From Acidimicrobiaceae bacterium (GTDB lineage Bacteria > Actinomycetota > Acidimicrobiia > Acidimicrobiales > Ilumatobacteraceae), in NCBI GenBank assembly GCA_024641005.1, contig JAHEDX010000005.1, forward strand, positions 28,532-92,531: DNA of 64,000 bases, given 5' to 3'. Below, one piece after another: positions 45,593 to 57,957 of this stretch (the first letter of the stretch is position 1; each line of letters begins with the position of its first letter). Position numbers and translations under genes: made by a program. The notes beneath the pieces were generated by a model, which made no database searches, was not told the origin of the DNA, and was given only the letters and a program-made list of their open reading frames with translations.

Positions 45593-48145
45593 ATGCGCGC
45601 AATGCTCAAACTCAGCTTCCGGAGCCTGACGAGCAACAAGCTCCGCTTCTCTCTCACGACATTCGCCGTCGTCCTCGGGGTCAGCTTCGTCGTGGCCTCG
45701 TTCGTGCTCACCGACGGCCTGGTACGCACGTTCAACACCATCATCGAGGACGCCAACGCAGAGGTCGACGTGGAGGTCAGGTCGAAGGATGAGTTCTCCG
45801 AGGTCTCCCTCGGCAGCCGCCCGATCGACGAGGACCTGCTCGGCATCATCATGGGCGTCGACGGCGTCGACGAGATCTCCGCAGGCATGCAGAGCACGAA
45901 GATCGTTCCGATCAAGGCTGACGGAGGCCCGATCGAGACGATGGGCGCGCCGATCCTGTCGTTCAACTGGGGAGATTCCGGCCTGAATCCGCTGACGATC
46001 GTGGCCGGCACGGCACCGACCGCGCCGGGTGAGTTCGCGATCGACGAAGGGACCGCCGATCGTGACGGCTTCGTTGTCGGGGACGGTTACGACGTGGTCG
46101 GCGCTGCGGGTCGCGAACCGTTCACCCTGGTCGGGCTCACCCGGTTCGGCAATGAGAACGCCCTGGCAGGCGCCGTGCTCGTGTCGTTCACCCTCGACGA
46201 GATCCAGCGGCTCGACGGAAGCGGCAACACGGTCCAGTGGATCGATATCGCCGCTGCGCCCGGCGTCGAACCGGACACGCTGATCCAACGGCTCGACCAA
46301 GTATTGCCGACCGATATCGAGGCGGTTCCCGGCAGTGTCGTCGTCGACGAGAATCAGGACGACTTCACGAGCGTCGTCAACATCTTCGGCAACGTGCTGC
46401 TCGCATTCGCGCTGGTTGCCGTCTTCGTGAGCACGTTCATCATCAGCAACACGTTCAACATCCTGCTCGGCCAACGCGTCCGCCAGCTGGCGCTGCTGCG
46501 AGCGCTCGGGGCGAGTTCGGCCCAGGTGCGGTTCAGCGCGATGCTCGAATCGCTGATCGTCGGAGTGGTCGCATCGATCGTGGGGCTCGGCGGCGGCGTA
46601 CTCCTGGCACTCGGCCTTCGCGGCTTGATGAGCAGCCTCGGTATGACCCTGCCGAGCATGGACATCATCATCTCGCCGCGTACGATCGTCGCCGCGCTGA
46701 TCGTCGGTATCGGTGTCACCCTGCTCGCCTCGCTGACACCGGCGAGGCGCGCAGCCAAAGTGCCGCCGATCGCCGCGATGCGAGCCGGTTTCCGATTCGG
46801 GTCGGGCGAAGGAACACGCCGCACGATCATCGCGATCGTCCTGTCGGTGGTGGGCATCGCCGCCATGGTGTACGGGATCTTCGGCGGAGCCTCAACGGGC
46901 TTGCTGCTCATCTCCCTGGGTCTCGGCGCGGTGCTCGTGTTCGTCGCTGTGTCGATGTACGCCCCACTGTTCTCCAGCCCAACCGCATCATTCCTCGGCG
47001 CCCCGCTCGAGCATCTGCCCGGCGACCGCGTCACTGGCCACCTCGCACGCCAGAACGCCGCTCGCAACAACAAGCGCACGGCTTCGACGGCGGCCGGCCT
47101 GATGATCGGCTTGGCATTGATCGCCATGGCCAGCGTCGTCGCCGAGTCGCTCAAGGCGTCGTTCAAGTCGGAGCTGGGCTCCACGATGATCGCCGATTAC
47201 GTGATCACGGCGAATGGCGACTTCGACTTCACCGGTGAACTCGCACAACAGATCGAGACGCTGCCCGAGTTCGGCCCCGTCTCGTCGGTGCGGTACGGCA
47301 ATATTCGCATCGACGGTGCCGAAAAGAACGTCGTCGGCGCAGATCTGGGCGTCCTCACCGACCTGATGGCGGTCGACGTCCAGGCGGGCGACCCTGCCGC
47401 GAGCGCCAACCCCGACAGCATCATCCTGACCCAGACCGCGGCCGATGACCTCGGCGTCGTGGTCGGGGATCGACTCGACGTCGAATTCGCCGCTGCCGGC
47501 GTGCAGACGCTCACCATTGGGGCCGTCTATGGCAACGAGTTCCTCGTGGGCCACTACATGATCGATCTGTCCGGATGGGATGCGTACTTCGATTCGAACA
47601 ACGACAGCGTCATCTCTGCCGCCATCGCTGCGGATGTCGATCCTGCCGCGGCGGACGCCGCCCTGACGCCGCTCGAGCAAGAGTTCCCGCAGCTTCAGTT
47701 CGAGACCCGGGCGGAGTTCAGCAAGCGGTTGGAGAGCCAACTCGACTCGCTGCTCATCATCATCAACGTGTTGTTGCTCTTGGCGATCGTCATCGCGTTG
47801 CTCGGCATCACCAACACCATGGCGTTGTCCGTGCTGGAGCGCACCCAGGAGATCGGCCTGATGCGTGCGGTGGGTATGACCCGCCGTCAGACGCGAGGCA
47901 TGATCCGACGCGAAGCCGCTGTCGTTTCACTGTTCGGAGCGATGCTCGGCGTCGTCGTCGGTCTGGGGTTCGGCTGGCTGGCCGTCATCGCCATCCCGGC
48001 CACGATCATCAACCAACTCGCCATCCCGACCGTGATGCTCGTGATCTATATCGTGATCGCCACGGCCGCCGGTTGGGCAGCAGCTTCGTTCCCGGCGCGG
48101 CGGGCCGCCCGCCTCAACGTGCTCGACGCCATCGCTCACGAGTGA
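45593..48145 (+). CDS. FtsX-like/MacB-type ABC transporter permease
   Basis: 850 aa, two FtsX-type domains; LALLRALGASSAQVRFSAMLES, TQEIGLMRAVGMTRRQTRGMI. Confidence 0.92.
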   Translation: MRAMLKLSFRSLTSNKLRFSLTTFAVVLGVSFVVASFVLTDGLVRTFNTIIEDANAEVDVEVRSKDEFSEVSLGSRPIDEDLLGIIMGVDGVDEISAGMQSTKIVPIKADGGPIETMGAPILSFNWGDSGLNPLTIVAGTAPTAPGEFAIDEGTADRDGFVVGDGYDVVGAAGREPFTLVGLTRFGNENALAGAVLVSFTLDEIQRLDGSGNTVQWIDIAAAPGVEPDTLIQRLDQVLPTDIEAVPGSVVVDENQDDFTSVVNIFGNVLLAFALVAVFVSTFIISNTFNILLGQRVRQLALLRALGASSAQVRFSAMLESLIVGVVASIVGLGGGVLLALGLRGLMSSLGMTLPSMDIIISPRTIVAALIVGIGVTLLASLTPARRAAKVPPIAAMRAGFRFGSGEGTRRTIIAIVLSVVGIAAMVYGIFGGASTGLLLISLGLGAVLVFVAVSMYAPLFSSPTASFLGAPLEHLPGDRVTGHLARQNAARNNKRTASTAAGLMIGLALIAMASVVAESLKASFKSELGSTMIADYVITANGDFDFTGELAQQIETLPEFGPVSSVRYGNIRIDGAEKNVVGADLGVLTDLMAVDVQAGDPAASANPDSIILTQTAADDLGVVVGDRLDVEFAAAGVQTLTIGAVYGNEFLVGHYMIDLSGWDAYFDSNNDSVISAAIAADVDPAAADAALTPLEQEFPQLQFETRAEFSKRLESQLDSLLIIINVLLLLAIVIALLGITNTMALSVLERTQEIGLMRAVGMTRRQTRGMIRREAAVVSLFGAMLGVVVGLGFGWLAVIAIPATIINQLAIPTVMLVIYIVIATAAGWAAASFPARRAARLNVLDAIAHE

Positions 48146-48171
48146 GCCGACCGACCCGGTGGCCGACCGTG

Positions 48172-48930
48172 TCACGTCGGCAGATCGAACTCGGCGTCGA
48201 CCGGATGCAGGATCGCAACACCGGGCGCGGCGGCCTGGTCGACGAACACCCACGTGTCGGTGCGCCTGAGCGCCGTCGCAGGGATCGTCGGGTCGGCGAG
48301 CAGCCAGCGCTCGACCATCGGACGTTTGGTGTCGCCGGACGTGAGCACGACCCGGCTGCGGGCTCGGTTGACCACGCGGCTCGTGAGCGTCAGGCGGGGC
48401 CAGCCGTTGAACGACTCGACGACCTCGACCGACCTGGGTGATTCGCGTACGGTCACGTCGCCGGGTGGCCACGACGCCATGTGCCCGTCGGCGCCCAGCC
48501 CCAGATGCACGATGTCGAACCGATCGGGCAGCGACGCGGAGTAACGGCGCGCCGCTGCCCGTAGATCGAGCGAGGCCACCGCCATCAGATGCACCTTCGC
48601 CACGGTCGACAGTTCGTGAAGCTGGTTCGCGTTCCGCGCCTCGTGGCCGTCCGGGGCGACCCGTTCGTCGACCTGCCAGACCTCGACCCGCTCCCATGGA
48701 ACGTCCATCGAGATCAGTGCGTCGAGCATCGCAGGTGCCGAACTTCCCCCGCTCAGCGCCGCCGATGCAGCGCCCCGGCGACGCACCGAGTCGCGAAGAC
48801 GACGTGCGACCCAGGCGGCTGCTCGTTCGGCTGGATCGGGTCCGACGCGGATGTCCACTCCGAGAGTCTGGAAGGCAGCGGCGCTCTGGACAAGTCCCGA
48901 CCGCCCAGTGGACAACACGCGTTCGTCCAC
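48172..48930 (-). CDS. pgl: 6-phosphogluconolactonase
   Basis: AALSGGSSAPAML, VEVWQVDERVAPDGHEARNANQL, DIVHLGLGADGHMASWPPG. Confidence 0.85.
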   Translation of the reverse strand: MDERVLSTGRSGLVQSAAAFQTLGVDIRVGPDPAERAAAWVARRLRDSVRRRGAASAALSGGSSAPAMLDALISMDVPWERVEVWQVDERVAPDGHEARNANQLHELSTVAKVHLMAVASLDLRAAARRYSASLPDRFDIVHLGLGADGHMASWPPGDVTVRESPRSVEVVESFNGWPRLTLTSRVVNRARSRVVLTSGDTKRPMVERWLLADPTIPATALRRTDTWVFVDQAAAPGVAILHPVDAEFDLPT

Positions 48931-48954
48931 GCTCGGCCGTAGCGTGCACCACCG

Positions 48955-49863
48955 ATGGACGGTGAACAGCTTCGTGGTGTGCAGGCGGCGGTCGTCGCCT
49001 ACGTGCTGTGGGGGTTGCTCACGATCTACTGGAAGCAGCTCAGCGGTCTCGACGCGATCGAGCTGATCGGATGGCGGATCACGTCGGCAAGTCTGTTCAT
49101 GGCAATCGTCGTCTCGGTGACGGGTCGCTGGACGCCCGTGTCGGACGCTCTGCGAACGCCGGCTCTCGTCTCCCGCATCTGTCTGGCGTCACTGCTGCTG
49201 AGCCTCAACTGGACGACCTACGTGTGGGCCGTCGTGAACGACCACGTCATCGAGACGGCGCTCGGCTACTTCCTGGCACCGCTGGGAACCATGGCACTCG
49301 GGGTGTTCGTGCTCGGTGAGCGGCTCACGCCGATGAAACGAGCCTCGATCGCATTCGCGCTCGCCGCCGTGGTCATGCTCACGGTGTCGTACGGGCGCAT
49401 GCCGTGGGTCGCGTTGCTGCTCGCCGGCAGCTGGTCGTGGTACGGGCTGACGAAGCGACGAGTCCCCCTCGATCCGGTTGCCAGCCTCAGCAGCGAACTG
49501 TTCGTCCTCGCCCTTCCGGCGTTCGTCGTCGTAGTCGTCGGATTCCTCCGCACCGACGGCATCCCATCCCAGGCGAGCGGGGCCGACTGGCCCCTGCTCG
49601 TCGGGACAGGGGCGATCACCGCGATCCCGCTGCTGCTGTTCGCGTTCGCGGCCAAACGCGTGCCCTTCACGATCCTCGGGCCGACGAATTACCTCGTGCC
49701 GATCATCAATTTCCTGCTGGGCTGGCTCGTGTTCGACGAGACCCTGCCTGCCAGCCGAGTCGTCGGGTTCGTGCTCGTGTGGGTGGCCTTGACCCTGGTG
49801 ACCGTCGACCTGGTCCGCGAGCACACCACCCGTCCGGCCAGAGAGATGGTTCCGGTCCGGTGA
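48955..49863 (+). CDS. rarD: EamA family transporter RarD
   Basis: VVAYVLWGLLTIYWKQLSGLDAIELIGWRI...LNWTTYVWAVVNDHVIETALGYFLAPL. Confidence 0.92.
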   Translation: MDGEQLRGVQAAVVAYVLWGLLTIYWKQLSGLDAIELIGWRITSASLFMAIVVSVTGRWTPVSDALRTPALVSRICLASLLLSLNWTTYVWAVVNDHVIETALGYFLAPLGTMALGVFVLGERLTPMKRASIAFALAAVVMLTVSYGRMPWVALLLAGSWSWYGLTKRRVPLDPVASLSSELFVLALPAFVVVVVGFLRTDGIPSQASGADWPLLVGTGAITAIPLLLFAFAAKRVPFTILGPTNYLVPIINFLLGWLVFDETLPASRVVGFVLVWVALTLVTVDLVREHTTRPAREMVPVR

Positions 49864-50035
49864 GTCCTCGGCCAGGCGACCGACTCCGAGTCCACCCGCC
49901 CCGCAGTGGCGACGAGCTGTGACGGTCAGGGCGCACATCCAGGGTGACGACCGTGCCTCACGACGATCTGAGAGAGTTCCGAGAGGTGGAGCCCATCGAT
50001 TTCCACCTTTGCACCACACGACGACAAGGACCCCC

Positions 50036-50473
50036 ATGCGTTCACGACTCATCTTCCCGGTAGTAGCAGCGGCAGCGGTGCTGCTGCTCGGCGCGTGTGG
50101 GGGCGGAAGCGACAGCTCCCATACCGAAGTCGTCGATCAACTCATGGCCTCAGCGGATGCTGCGGGCCTCGTGCTCGACCGGAGCTGTGTCGAGGACATC
50201 GCCGCCAAACTCAGCGATGACGATTCGAAGAGGATCATCGAGGCCGGCCCCGACACGCAACCGGTCCTGAGCGACGAGGGCGAAGCCCTGGGTACCGAGC
50301 TCTTCGGCTGTGTCAGCACCGATTCTCTCGTCGACTCGATCATCGCCGACATGGGCGACGAGAATGTCGACGTCACATGCATGAAGGACGCCCTCAAGGG
50401 CCTCGATACCGACACGCTGGCGGCGGGAGATCTGCCGGACAGCGTCTTGCAGTGCTTCAAGACCGACGGCTGA
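50036..50473 (+). CDS. Hypothetical lipoprotein
   Basis: Lipobox LLLGACGGG; small acidic protein. Confidence 0.75.
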   Translation: MRSRLIFPVVAAAAVLLLGACGGGSDSSHTEVVDQLMASADAAGLVLDRSCVEDIAAKLSDDDSKRIIEAGPDTQPVLSDEGEALGTELFGCVSTDSLVDSIIADMGDENVDVTCMKDALKGLDTDTLAAGDLPDSVLQCFKTDG

Positions 50474-50561
50474 CGAGGACTGTTGGCGTGGCGTCCGTGA
50501 TCAGACGAACATCATCACCGACATTGCACGTTGCAGCTCGCGCAGTGCGCCACGGATCCGG

Positions 50562-51191
50562 TCACGAACGAACCGACACCAGCGAGCCGTCGAAGAACCG
50601 TTCGAGCACCTCGACAGCCGCCGTGTAGCGCTTCGGGTCACCGGCCGCGGCCGACATGCGAGCCAGCCCGCTGAGGACGGCGCCGAGCAGATCTGCCAGT
50701 GCCCGCTGATCGACGTCGGCCTGGAGTTCACCACGCTCAGCGGCCGCTTCGACGAGGCCGGTGAAGAAGCGCGAATGGCGACCACGCTGGGGAGACAGCA
50801 GCGCCAGCAAGTCGGGATGCCTCTGCGTCTCCTGCGCAACGGCCACGATGAACCCGGTGATCGACGGATCGTTCATCTGGAGGTCACACGCCCGTTCGAG
50901 CACCGCAGAGAACTGGGCCAGCAGATGCCGCTCGCCGGCGACGACCCGCTCGAAGTCGGTGTACACGTGATCGACCGTGTCGCAGTACACAGCCGCGTAC
51001 AGCTCGGCCTTCGACTCGACATAGTGATAGATCGCGCCCGGCGTGATGCCGACATCATCGGCGATCAGTCGGTTGGTCGTGGCTCGGTAACCGTCGCGGG
51101 CAAACCTGATGCGCGCCGCATGCAGAATCCGCCGACGCGTCTCGGCCGAATCACCCGCCGGTGGCCGCCCGACGCGGCCTGTGCTCCCCAT
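50562..51191 (-). CDS. TetR family transcriptional regulator
   Basis: TRRRILHAARIRFARDGYRATTNRLIADDVGITPGAIYHYVESKAELYAAVY. Confidence 0.92.
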   Translation of the reverse strand: MGSTGRVGRPPAGDSAETRRRILHAARIRFARDGYRATTNRLIADDVGITPGAIYHYVESKAELYAAVYCDTVDHVYTDFERVVAGERHLLAQFSAVLERACDLQMNDPSITGFIVAVAQETQRHPDLLALLSPQRGRHSRFFTGLVEAAAERGELQADVDQRALADLLGAVLSGLARMSAAAGDPKRYTAAVEVLERFFDGSLVSVRS

Positions 51192-51272
51192 GTGCCGAAG
51201 GTATCGCTCTGGGCGCCGAGTGATCGCACCGTGCGACGCCCAACCCGCGTGTGCCGATGGCAGACTGTTTCG

Positions 51273-52001
51273 ATGGCCGCCCCCGCCGACGAATCCGCCG
51301 ACCTCTCCTTCGACCAGATCATCGAACTCGAGCGTCGGGCCGACGAGCGTGAAGCCGAGGCGAATGTCGCTGCCGGCGGCGGGATCTACGGAGCGAGCGA
51401 CGACACGATCGTGTTGCCGTGGTGGCAACACCCGGTGAACATCATCACGCTGGTGGTCACCGCTGCGATCCTCGCCGGAATGGTCGGCTGGATGGTCGGC
51501 GACAGTGGGTCCCGCATCGAACACAACGAGGTCGACACGGGCTTTCTCCAGGACATGCGAGAGCACCACGAGCAGGCGGTACTGATGGCGTTCATCTATC
51601 GCGGCCTTCCCGACACGCGCCCAGGCCTTCGCACGGTCGCTGCCGGCATCGCCCGGGGCCAGAGCATCGAGGTCGGTCGGATGATCCAACTGCTGCGCGA
51701 CTACGGAGAGACCGAGTCGAACGAATCAGATTCAGCGATGACCTGGATGGGGATGTCGGCCGAGGTGGGTCAGATGCCCGGCATGGCGAGCGAGGCCGAA
51801 CTCGACGAACTCGGACGTCTGTCCGGCGACGCGGCCGACCGGATGTTCGTCTCGCTGATGACCGCGCATCACTTGGGCGGCATCGAGATGGCAGATTTCG
51901 CCGCGACGAACGCCGCGACCAGCGAGGTTCGGGACATGGCCGCGGCGATGGCGCATGCCCAGCGCGGCGAGATCATCGAGATGGAAAACGAACTCGACTG
52001 A
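51273..52001 (+). CDS. DUF305 family protein
   Basis: TM followed by FLQDMREHHEQAVLMA and SLMTAHHLGGIEMA. Confidence 0.88.
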   Translation: MAAPADESADLSFDQIIELERRADEREAEANVAAGGGIYGASDDTIVLPWWQHPVNIITLVVTAAILAGMVGWMVGDSGSRIEHNEVDTGFLQDMREHHEQAVLMAFIYRGLPDTRPGLRTVAAGIARGQSIEVGRMIQLLRDYGETESNESDSAMTWMGMSAEVGQMPGMASEAELDELGRLSGDAADRMFVSLMTAHHLGGIEMADFAATNAATSEVRDMAAAMAHAQRGEIIEMENELD

Positions 52002-52046
52002 GTCGAGCGCCGGGTGATCTGACGCACGGACCGACCACCCATACAC

Positions 52047-53660
52047 TTGCTGGTGATGCCGATTCGGCCGCGTCCCCCTGCCGGCCGTCCGTTGTACCGG
52101 GCGGTCGCCGTGATGGTGCTGGGAGCGGCCGCGCTCGTCGCCTGCGGGACCGACCCCGGTGTCATCACCTTGTCGGCCTCACCGACGCCCATTCCCAGCA
52201 CCATCCCGCCGATCACCACGTCGACCGCGCCGGCGAGCACCGACCAGCCCGGAGACGAATCCCCCGCCGACGAAGCAAGCGCGGACGCCGCCCTGCCGAC
52301 GATCGTCGAGCCCGAACTCCGCGTCTCGATGTCATTGTCCGACGTCGTGAACATCGATGACAACAAGCCGCCGCGCGACCACGACGAGCTCGTCGCCGTG
52401 GCGTTCTCCGACATCCAACGTTGGTGGGGTGAGATCTATCCGACCATCTACGGCGAGCCCTACGAGCCGCTCGCGGGCGGCGTATACGCCGGATATCCCG
52501 AGCGCGCCACGCCGATCCCCGGCTGCGGCGAGCCCACGACCGACTACGCGGATCTCCAGCTGTTCGTCGCGTTCTACTGCGAGTTCGGCGATTTCATGGC
52601 GTACGACGACGGGGACGGGCGCGACAGCCTGCTCACACCGCTCGCCGACGCCTATGGGCCGGCCGTGATGGGCATCGTGTTGGCCCACGAGTACGGGCAC
52701 GCCATCCAGTCCCGGATCGGCGCCCTCGACAGGTTCCTGGCGACGATCGTCACCGAGCAACAGGCCGATTGTTTCGCCGGCGCCTGGACCGGACAGGCAT
52801 ATCGGGGCGAATCGCCCCTGATCCGGCTGGGCGACGCCGATGTGCGCGCCGGACTGCTCGCCATGCTCGAGGTTCGTGACCCCGTCGGTACCGACCAGTT
52901 CGTCGCGGGCGGCCACGGCTCGGCGTTCGACCGGGTCGGCGCCTTCCAGGAGGGCTTCATCGAGGGGCCGGCGCGCTGCGCCGAACTGCTCGACAATCCG
53001 CTCCCGTTGATGCCGAACCAGTTTCAACGCCAAGACGACTACTTCAGGGGCGGCAACGCTTCCTACGACTGCAGCGACGTCGCAGCGGCCGATTGCCGAC
53101 CGGCCCCCGATTTTCTGGCGGAAGATCTCAACGACTTCTGGACGACGGCACTCGGCCCCGGATTTGCTGCGGCGACACCGCGTGCCATCTCCGACAACTT
53201 CGACACGATCTCGTGCCAGAGCCGTGTCGATCTGGCAGCGGAGGTAGCCCTGTGCTCATCCGACCGGATCGTGATCTTCGACGAGCCTGCGGTTCGCGAT
53301 CTCTACGACCAGTTCGGGGACTTCAGCCTCGGCTACTTCTACGGCATCGCCTGGTCAGAACTCGCGCAAGAGTTCCTCGACAGTCCGCTCGTCGGTGAAC
53401 AACGAGCGCTCTTGAACGACTGCTTCACCGGAGCGTGGGTTCGCGACATCACTCCCGACGCGGCGGGGCAGACAGGGCGCACCGCCACGAACGTATCGGT
53501 GTCGCCAGGAGACCTCGACGAGGCGATCAGGATGGCCATCCTCGTGGGTGACCCCGGCAGCAACGTCGACGTCGTGGGTAGTCCGTTCGAGAAGATCGGC
53601 AGTTTTCGGGCGGGTGTACTCGGCGGCCTGGACGCCTGCCAGTCCCAGCTACCCGGCTGA
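52047..53660 (+). CDS. Secreted neutral zinc metallopeptidase-like lipoprotein
   Basis: Lipobox AALVACG; GIVLAHEYGHAIQSR HExxH-like motif (HEYGH); EQQADCFAGAW. Confidence 0.82.
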   Translation: MLVMPIRPRPPAGRPLYRAVAVMVLGAAALVACGTDPGVITLSASPTPIPSTIPPITTSTAPASTDQPGDESPADEASADAALPTIVEPELRVSMSLSDVVNIDDNKPPRDHDELVAVAFSDIQRWWGEIYPTIYGEPYEPLAGGVYAGYPERATPIPGCGEPTTDYADLQLFVAFYCEFGDFMAYDDGDGRDSLLTPLADAYGPAVMGIVLAHEYGHAIQSRIGALDRFLATIVTEQQADCFAGAWTGQAYRGESPLIRLGDADVRAGLLAMLEVRDPVGTDQFVAGGHGSAFDRVGAFQEGFIEGPARCAELLDNPLPLMPNQFQRQDDYFRGGNASYDCSDVAAADCRPAPDFLAEDLNDFWTTALGPGFAAATPRAISDNFDTISCQSRVDLAAEVALCSSDRIVIFDEPAVRDLYDQFGDFSLGYFYGIAWSELAQEFLDSPLVGEQRALLNDCFTGAWVRDITPDAAGQTGRTATNVSVSPGDLDEAIRMAILVGDPGSNVDVVGSPFEKIGSFRAGVLGGLDACQSQLPG

Positions 53661-53685
53661 CCCAGCCCCGCCGGGCCACGACGAA

Positions 53686-53908
53686 CTCGTCGCCGGCGTG
53701 CCGGATGATCACACACCGTCAGACCACACGACAACAGCCACGCCAACCCGCTCGACGAACCGGCGTGCCGGATGATCACAAACCGTCAGACCACACGACA
53801 ACCCGCTCGTCGCCGGCGTGCCGGATGATCACACACCGTCAGACCACACGACAACAGCCACGCCAACCCGCTCGACGAACCGGCGTGCCGGATGATCACA
53901 AACCGTCG
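53686..53908. repeat. 120-bp-period tandem repeat with internal ~40-bp sub-repeats
   Basis: 53686-53788 repeats at 53806-53908; four copies of CCGGCGTGCCGGATGATCACA[CA/AA]CCGTC. Confidence 0.95.
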
Positions 53909-55050
53909 GACGGCACGACCGTGGTCGGTGCCGGCGTCGTGGTCGACGTAGTGGTCGTCGGGCTGGTGGTGGTAGTGGCAGGCGGCGGCTTGACCGTGGT
54001 CGTAGGCGCCACCGTGGTCGTCGTCGTGGTGGTCGACGTCGTGGTCGTCGCGTTGGGATCGGGGCGGTCGAACGACGGCAACGACTCGCGCTCGGTCACG
54101 TCTTCGGGCTCTTTGTCACCGTTCCAGACCAGGATTCGCTCGCCGACCTCGACGAGTGACTGGAAGTAGGCGGAGATGTGCAGCGGAAGGCGGACACACC
54201 CGTGAGATTGCGGACTGTTGGGCACCTCGTAGGCACCGTGCACTGCGATGCCGTAGTTGAAGTACACCGGATCGAACATGCCGCCGAGCGGACTGACGCG
54301 CTTGCCCTCGACCATGCGGGTGAACTTGAACACGCCTCCAGGCGTTTTCGACTCGGCGCACACCGCCTTGGTCACCGGCGGGTCGAGCGTCTGTCCGTAC
54401 TCGTCGGTGTCGTAGGTCGCTGTCTCGCAGTACTCCTTCGGCTGCCCGTTCTCGTCGAGCTGACCCGAGCTGATGTGGGAAACGAGTGCCGGAACGTCGG
54501 CGTGGAACACGATCAGTACCTGTTCGGGCAGGTACACCTCGGTGTGGTCGGCGAGCCCGGCGGTCGGTCGCCGCGGCCGGATGGTGATCGAATCCTGCAT
54601 GTGGTCCCACAACTCAGGGCTCACCTGACCGGTGGCCTGCTCGCGCGGGACGCCCATCACCAGTTTCTCGAATGCCCACACCGCTTGCTTGGTCATCAGA
54701 CCGTAGACGCCGTCGACCGGCCCCGGATCGAACGCCAGGTCGACCAGGCGCTGTTGCACACGAGCGACGTCGTCACCGACGACACCATCGCCGAGGGTCC
54801 GCTCGAGTGGCACCTTCGACGGGGCGACTTGGGTCTCTACCTGATCGCTGGCATGCACCGTCACGATCGGCTCGCTGGTCGCCGGTGCGCTGATCGAGGC
54901 GATCGAAGTGCTCGGAGCCCCGGTCGAGTCACCACCCCCACCACCACCGCTGATGACCCCTGCGACGACGACCGCCGCGAGCAACCCGCCGGCAGCGCCC
55001 ACGGGGAGCCATTTGGCGACATTGTTCTGAGGGCGGGGGCGGGAGTTCAC
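53896..55050 (-). CDS. L,D-transpeptidase with PG-binding domain and Thr-rich C-terminus
   Basis: PG_binding_1-like (VQQRLVDLAFDPGPVDGVYGLMTKQAV), YkuD catalytic NSPQSHGCVRLPL, tail TTTTSTTTTTTTVAPTTTVKPPP. Confidence 0.9.
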   Translation of the reverse strand: MNSRPRPQNNVAKWLPVGAAGGLLAAVVVAGVISGGGGGGDSTGAPSTSIASISAPATSEPIVTVHASDQVETQVAPSKVPLERTLGDGVVGDDVARVQQRLVDLAFDPGPVDGVYGLMTKQAVWAFEKLVMGVPREQATGQVSPELWDHMQDSITIRPRRPTAGLADHTEVYLPEQVLIVFHADVPALVSHISSGQLDENGQPKEYCETATYDTDEYGQTLDPPVTKAVCAESKTPGGVFKFTRMVEGKRVSPLGGMFDPVYFNYGIAVHGAYEVPNSPQSHGCVRLPLHISAYFQSLVEVGERILVWNGDKEPEDVTERESLPSFDRPDPNATTTTSTTTTTTTVAPTTTVKPPPATTTTSPTTTTSTTTPAPTTVVPSDGL

Positions 55051-55186
55051 GGCTGGGTTCCGATATTGCGTCGTGGATCACGCAATCGTGGAACCACGCT
55101 ACCAATGGGAGACTCGCCACATTCCGCGGCCCTTCCCGAATTTTCGGCCAATTCGGGGCCAACAATCCGGCAACGACCGGAATTCG

Positions 55187-55945
55187 TCAACGAACCTTCT
55201 GGATACCTTTCAGGTCGCCGCGCAGCGACCACATCTCCTTGAGGATCGTCAGGATCACTCCAGGCGAGCTCAGTGACGACTCGCCGCGTGTACGCGGGAA
55301 ATAGTCGACGCCCATCTGCATGATCTCGTATCCGAGCCGTGTCGACCGGATCACCAGTTCGGCGTCGATGAACGACCCCTCGCTCTTCAGCTCGACATGC
55401 TCGAACACCCGGCTCCGGCAGAGCTTGAACGCAAAGTTGATGTCGCGGACCTTCACGCCGAACAACGCCTTGATCAATCCGTTGTAGACCCAGGTGTACA
55501 CGCCACGCAGCAGCCCCTCGCCGGTGCGGTCGAATCGATAGGCGCTGATGATGTCGACGTCGTATTCACGCAGCAACCGGACTGCACGGGGCAGTTCGGC
55601 CATGTCGAAGGGCAGATCGGCGTCGGTGTACAGCACCAGATCACCGGTCGCGGCCGCGAATCCGGTCTTCATCGACCCGCCGAGCTTGCGGTTGCGCTCG
55701 TGATGGATCACCCGGATGTGAGGGTCGGCCGCCGCCAGTTCGTCGGCGATCGCGCCGGTTCGATCGGTCGACTTGTCGTCGACGACGATCAACTCGTAAT
55801 CAGCGATGTCGCCCCGCCCGATCAGGTCGTCGCAGGCACGCGCGCCGAACGCGAGCGCGCGTTCGATGTAGGCCTCCTCGTTCCACATCGGGTAGAAGAC
55901 CGACAGCTTCTGGAAGGTCTCGGTCGGGGTTCGTGCATCCGCCAT
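55187..55945 (-). CDS. Glycosyltransferase family 2 (dolichol-P-mannose synthase-like)
   Basis: LSVFYPMWNEEAYIERAL, ELIVVDDKSTDRTGAIAD, LVLYTDADLPFD. Confidence 0.9.
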   Translation of the reverse strand: MADARTPTETFQKLSVFYPMWNEEAYIERALAFGARACDDLIGRGDIADYELIVVDDKSTDRTGAIADELAAADPHIRVIHHERNRKLGGSMKTGFAAATGDLVLYTDADLPFDMAELPRAVRLLREYDVDIISAYRFDRTGEGLLRGVYTWVYNGLIKALFGVKVRDINFAFKLCRSRVFEHVELKSEGSFIDAELVIRSTRLGYEIMQMGVDYFPRTRGESSLSSPGVILTILKEMWSLRGDLKGIQKVR

Positions 55946-56003
55946 CGACGGCGAGGGTAGCCGCGGGGCACGTCCGAGCGGTGACGGCTCTAGAGTCGAC
56001 GCC

Positions 56004-57939
<1,936 letters not shown>

Positions 57940-57957
57940 CCGAGCTCGCGGCCCGAT

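Noticed and set aside
53686-53908. Possible CRISPR array
   Set aside because: Only four units, interspersed sequences are themselves repeated, and the unit derives from the neighbouring gene end; no cas genes
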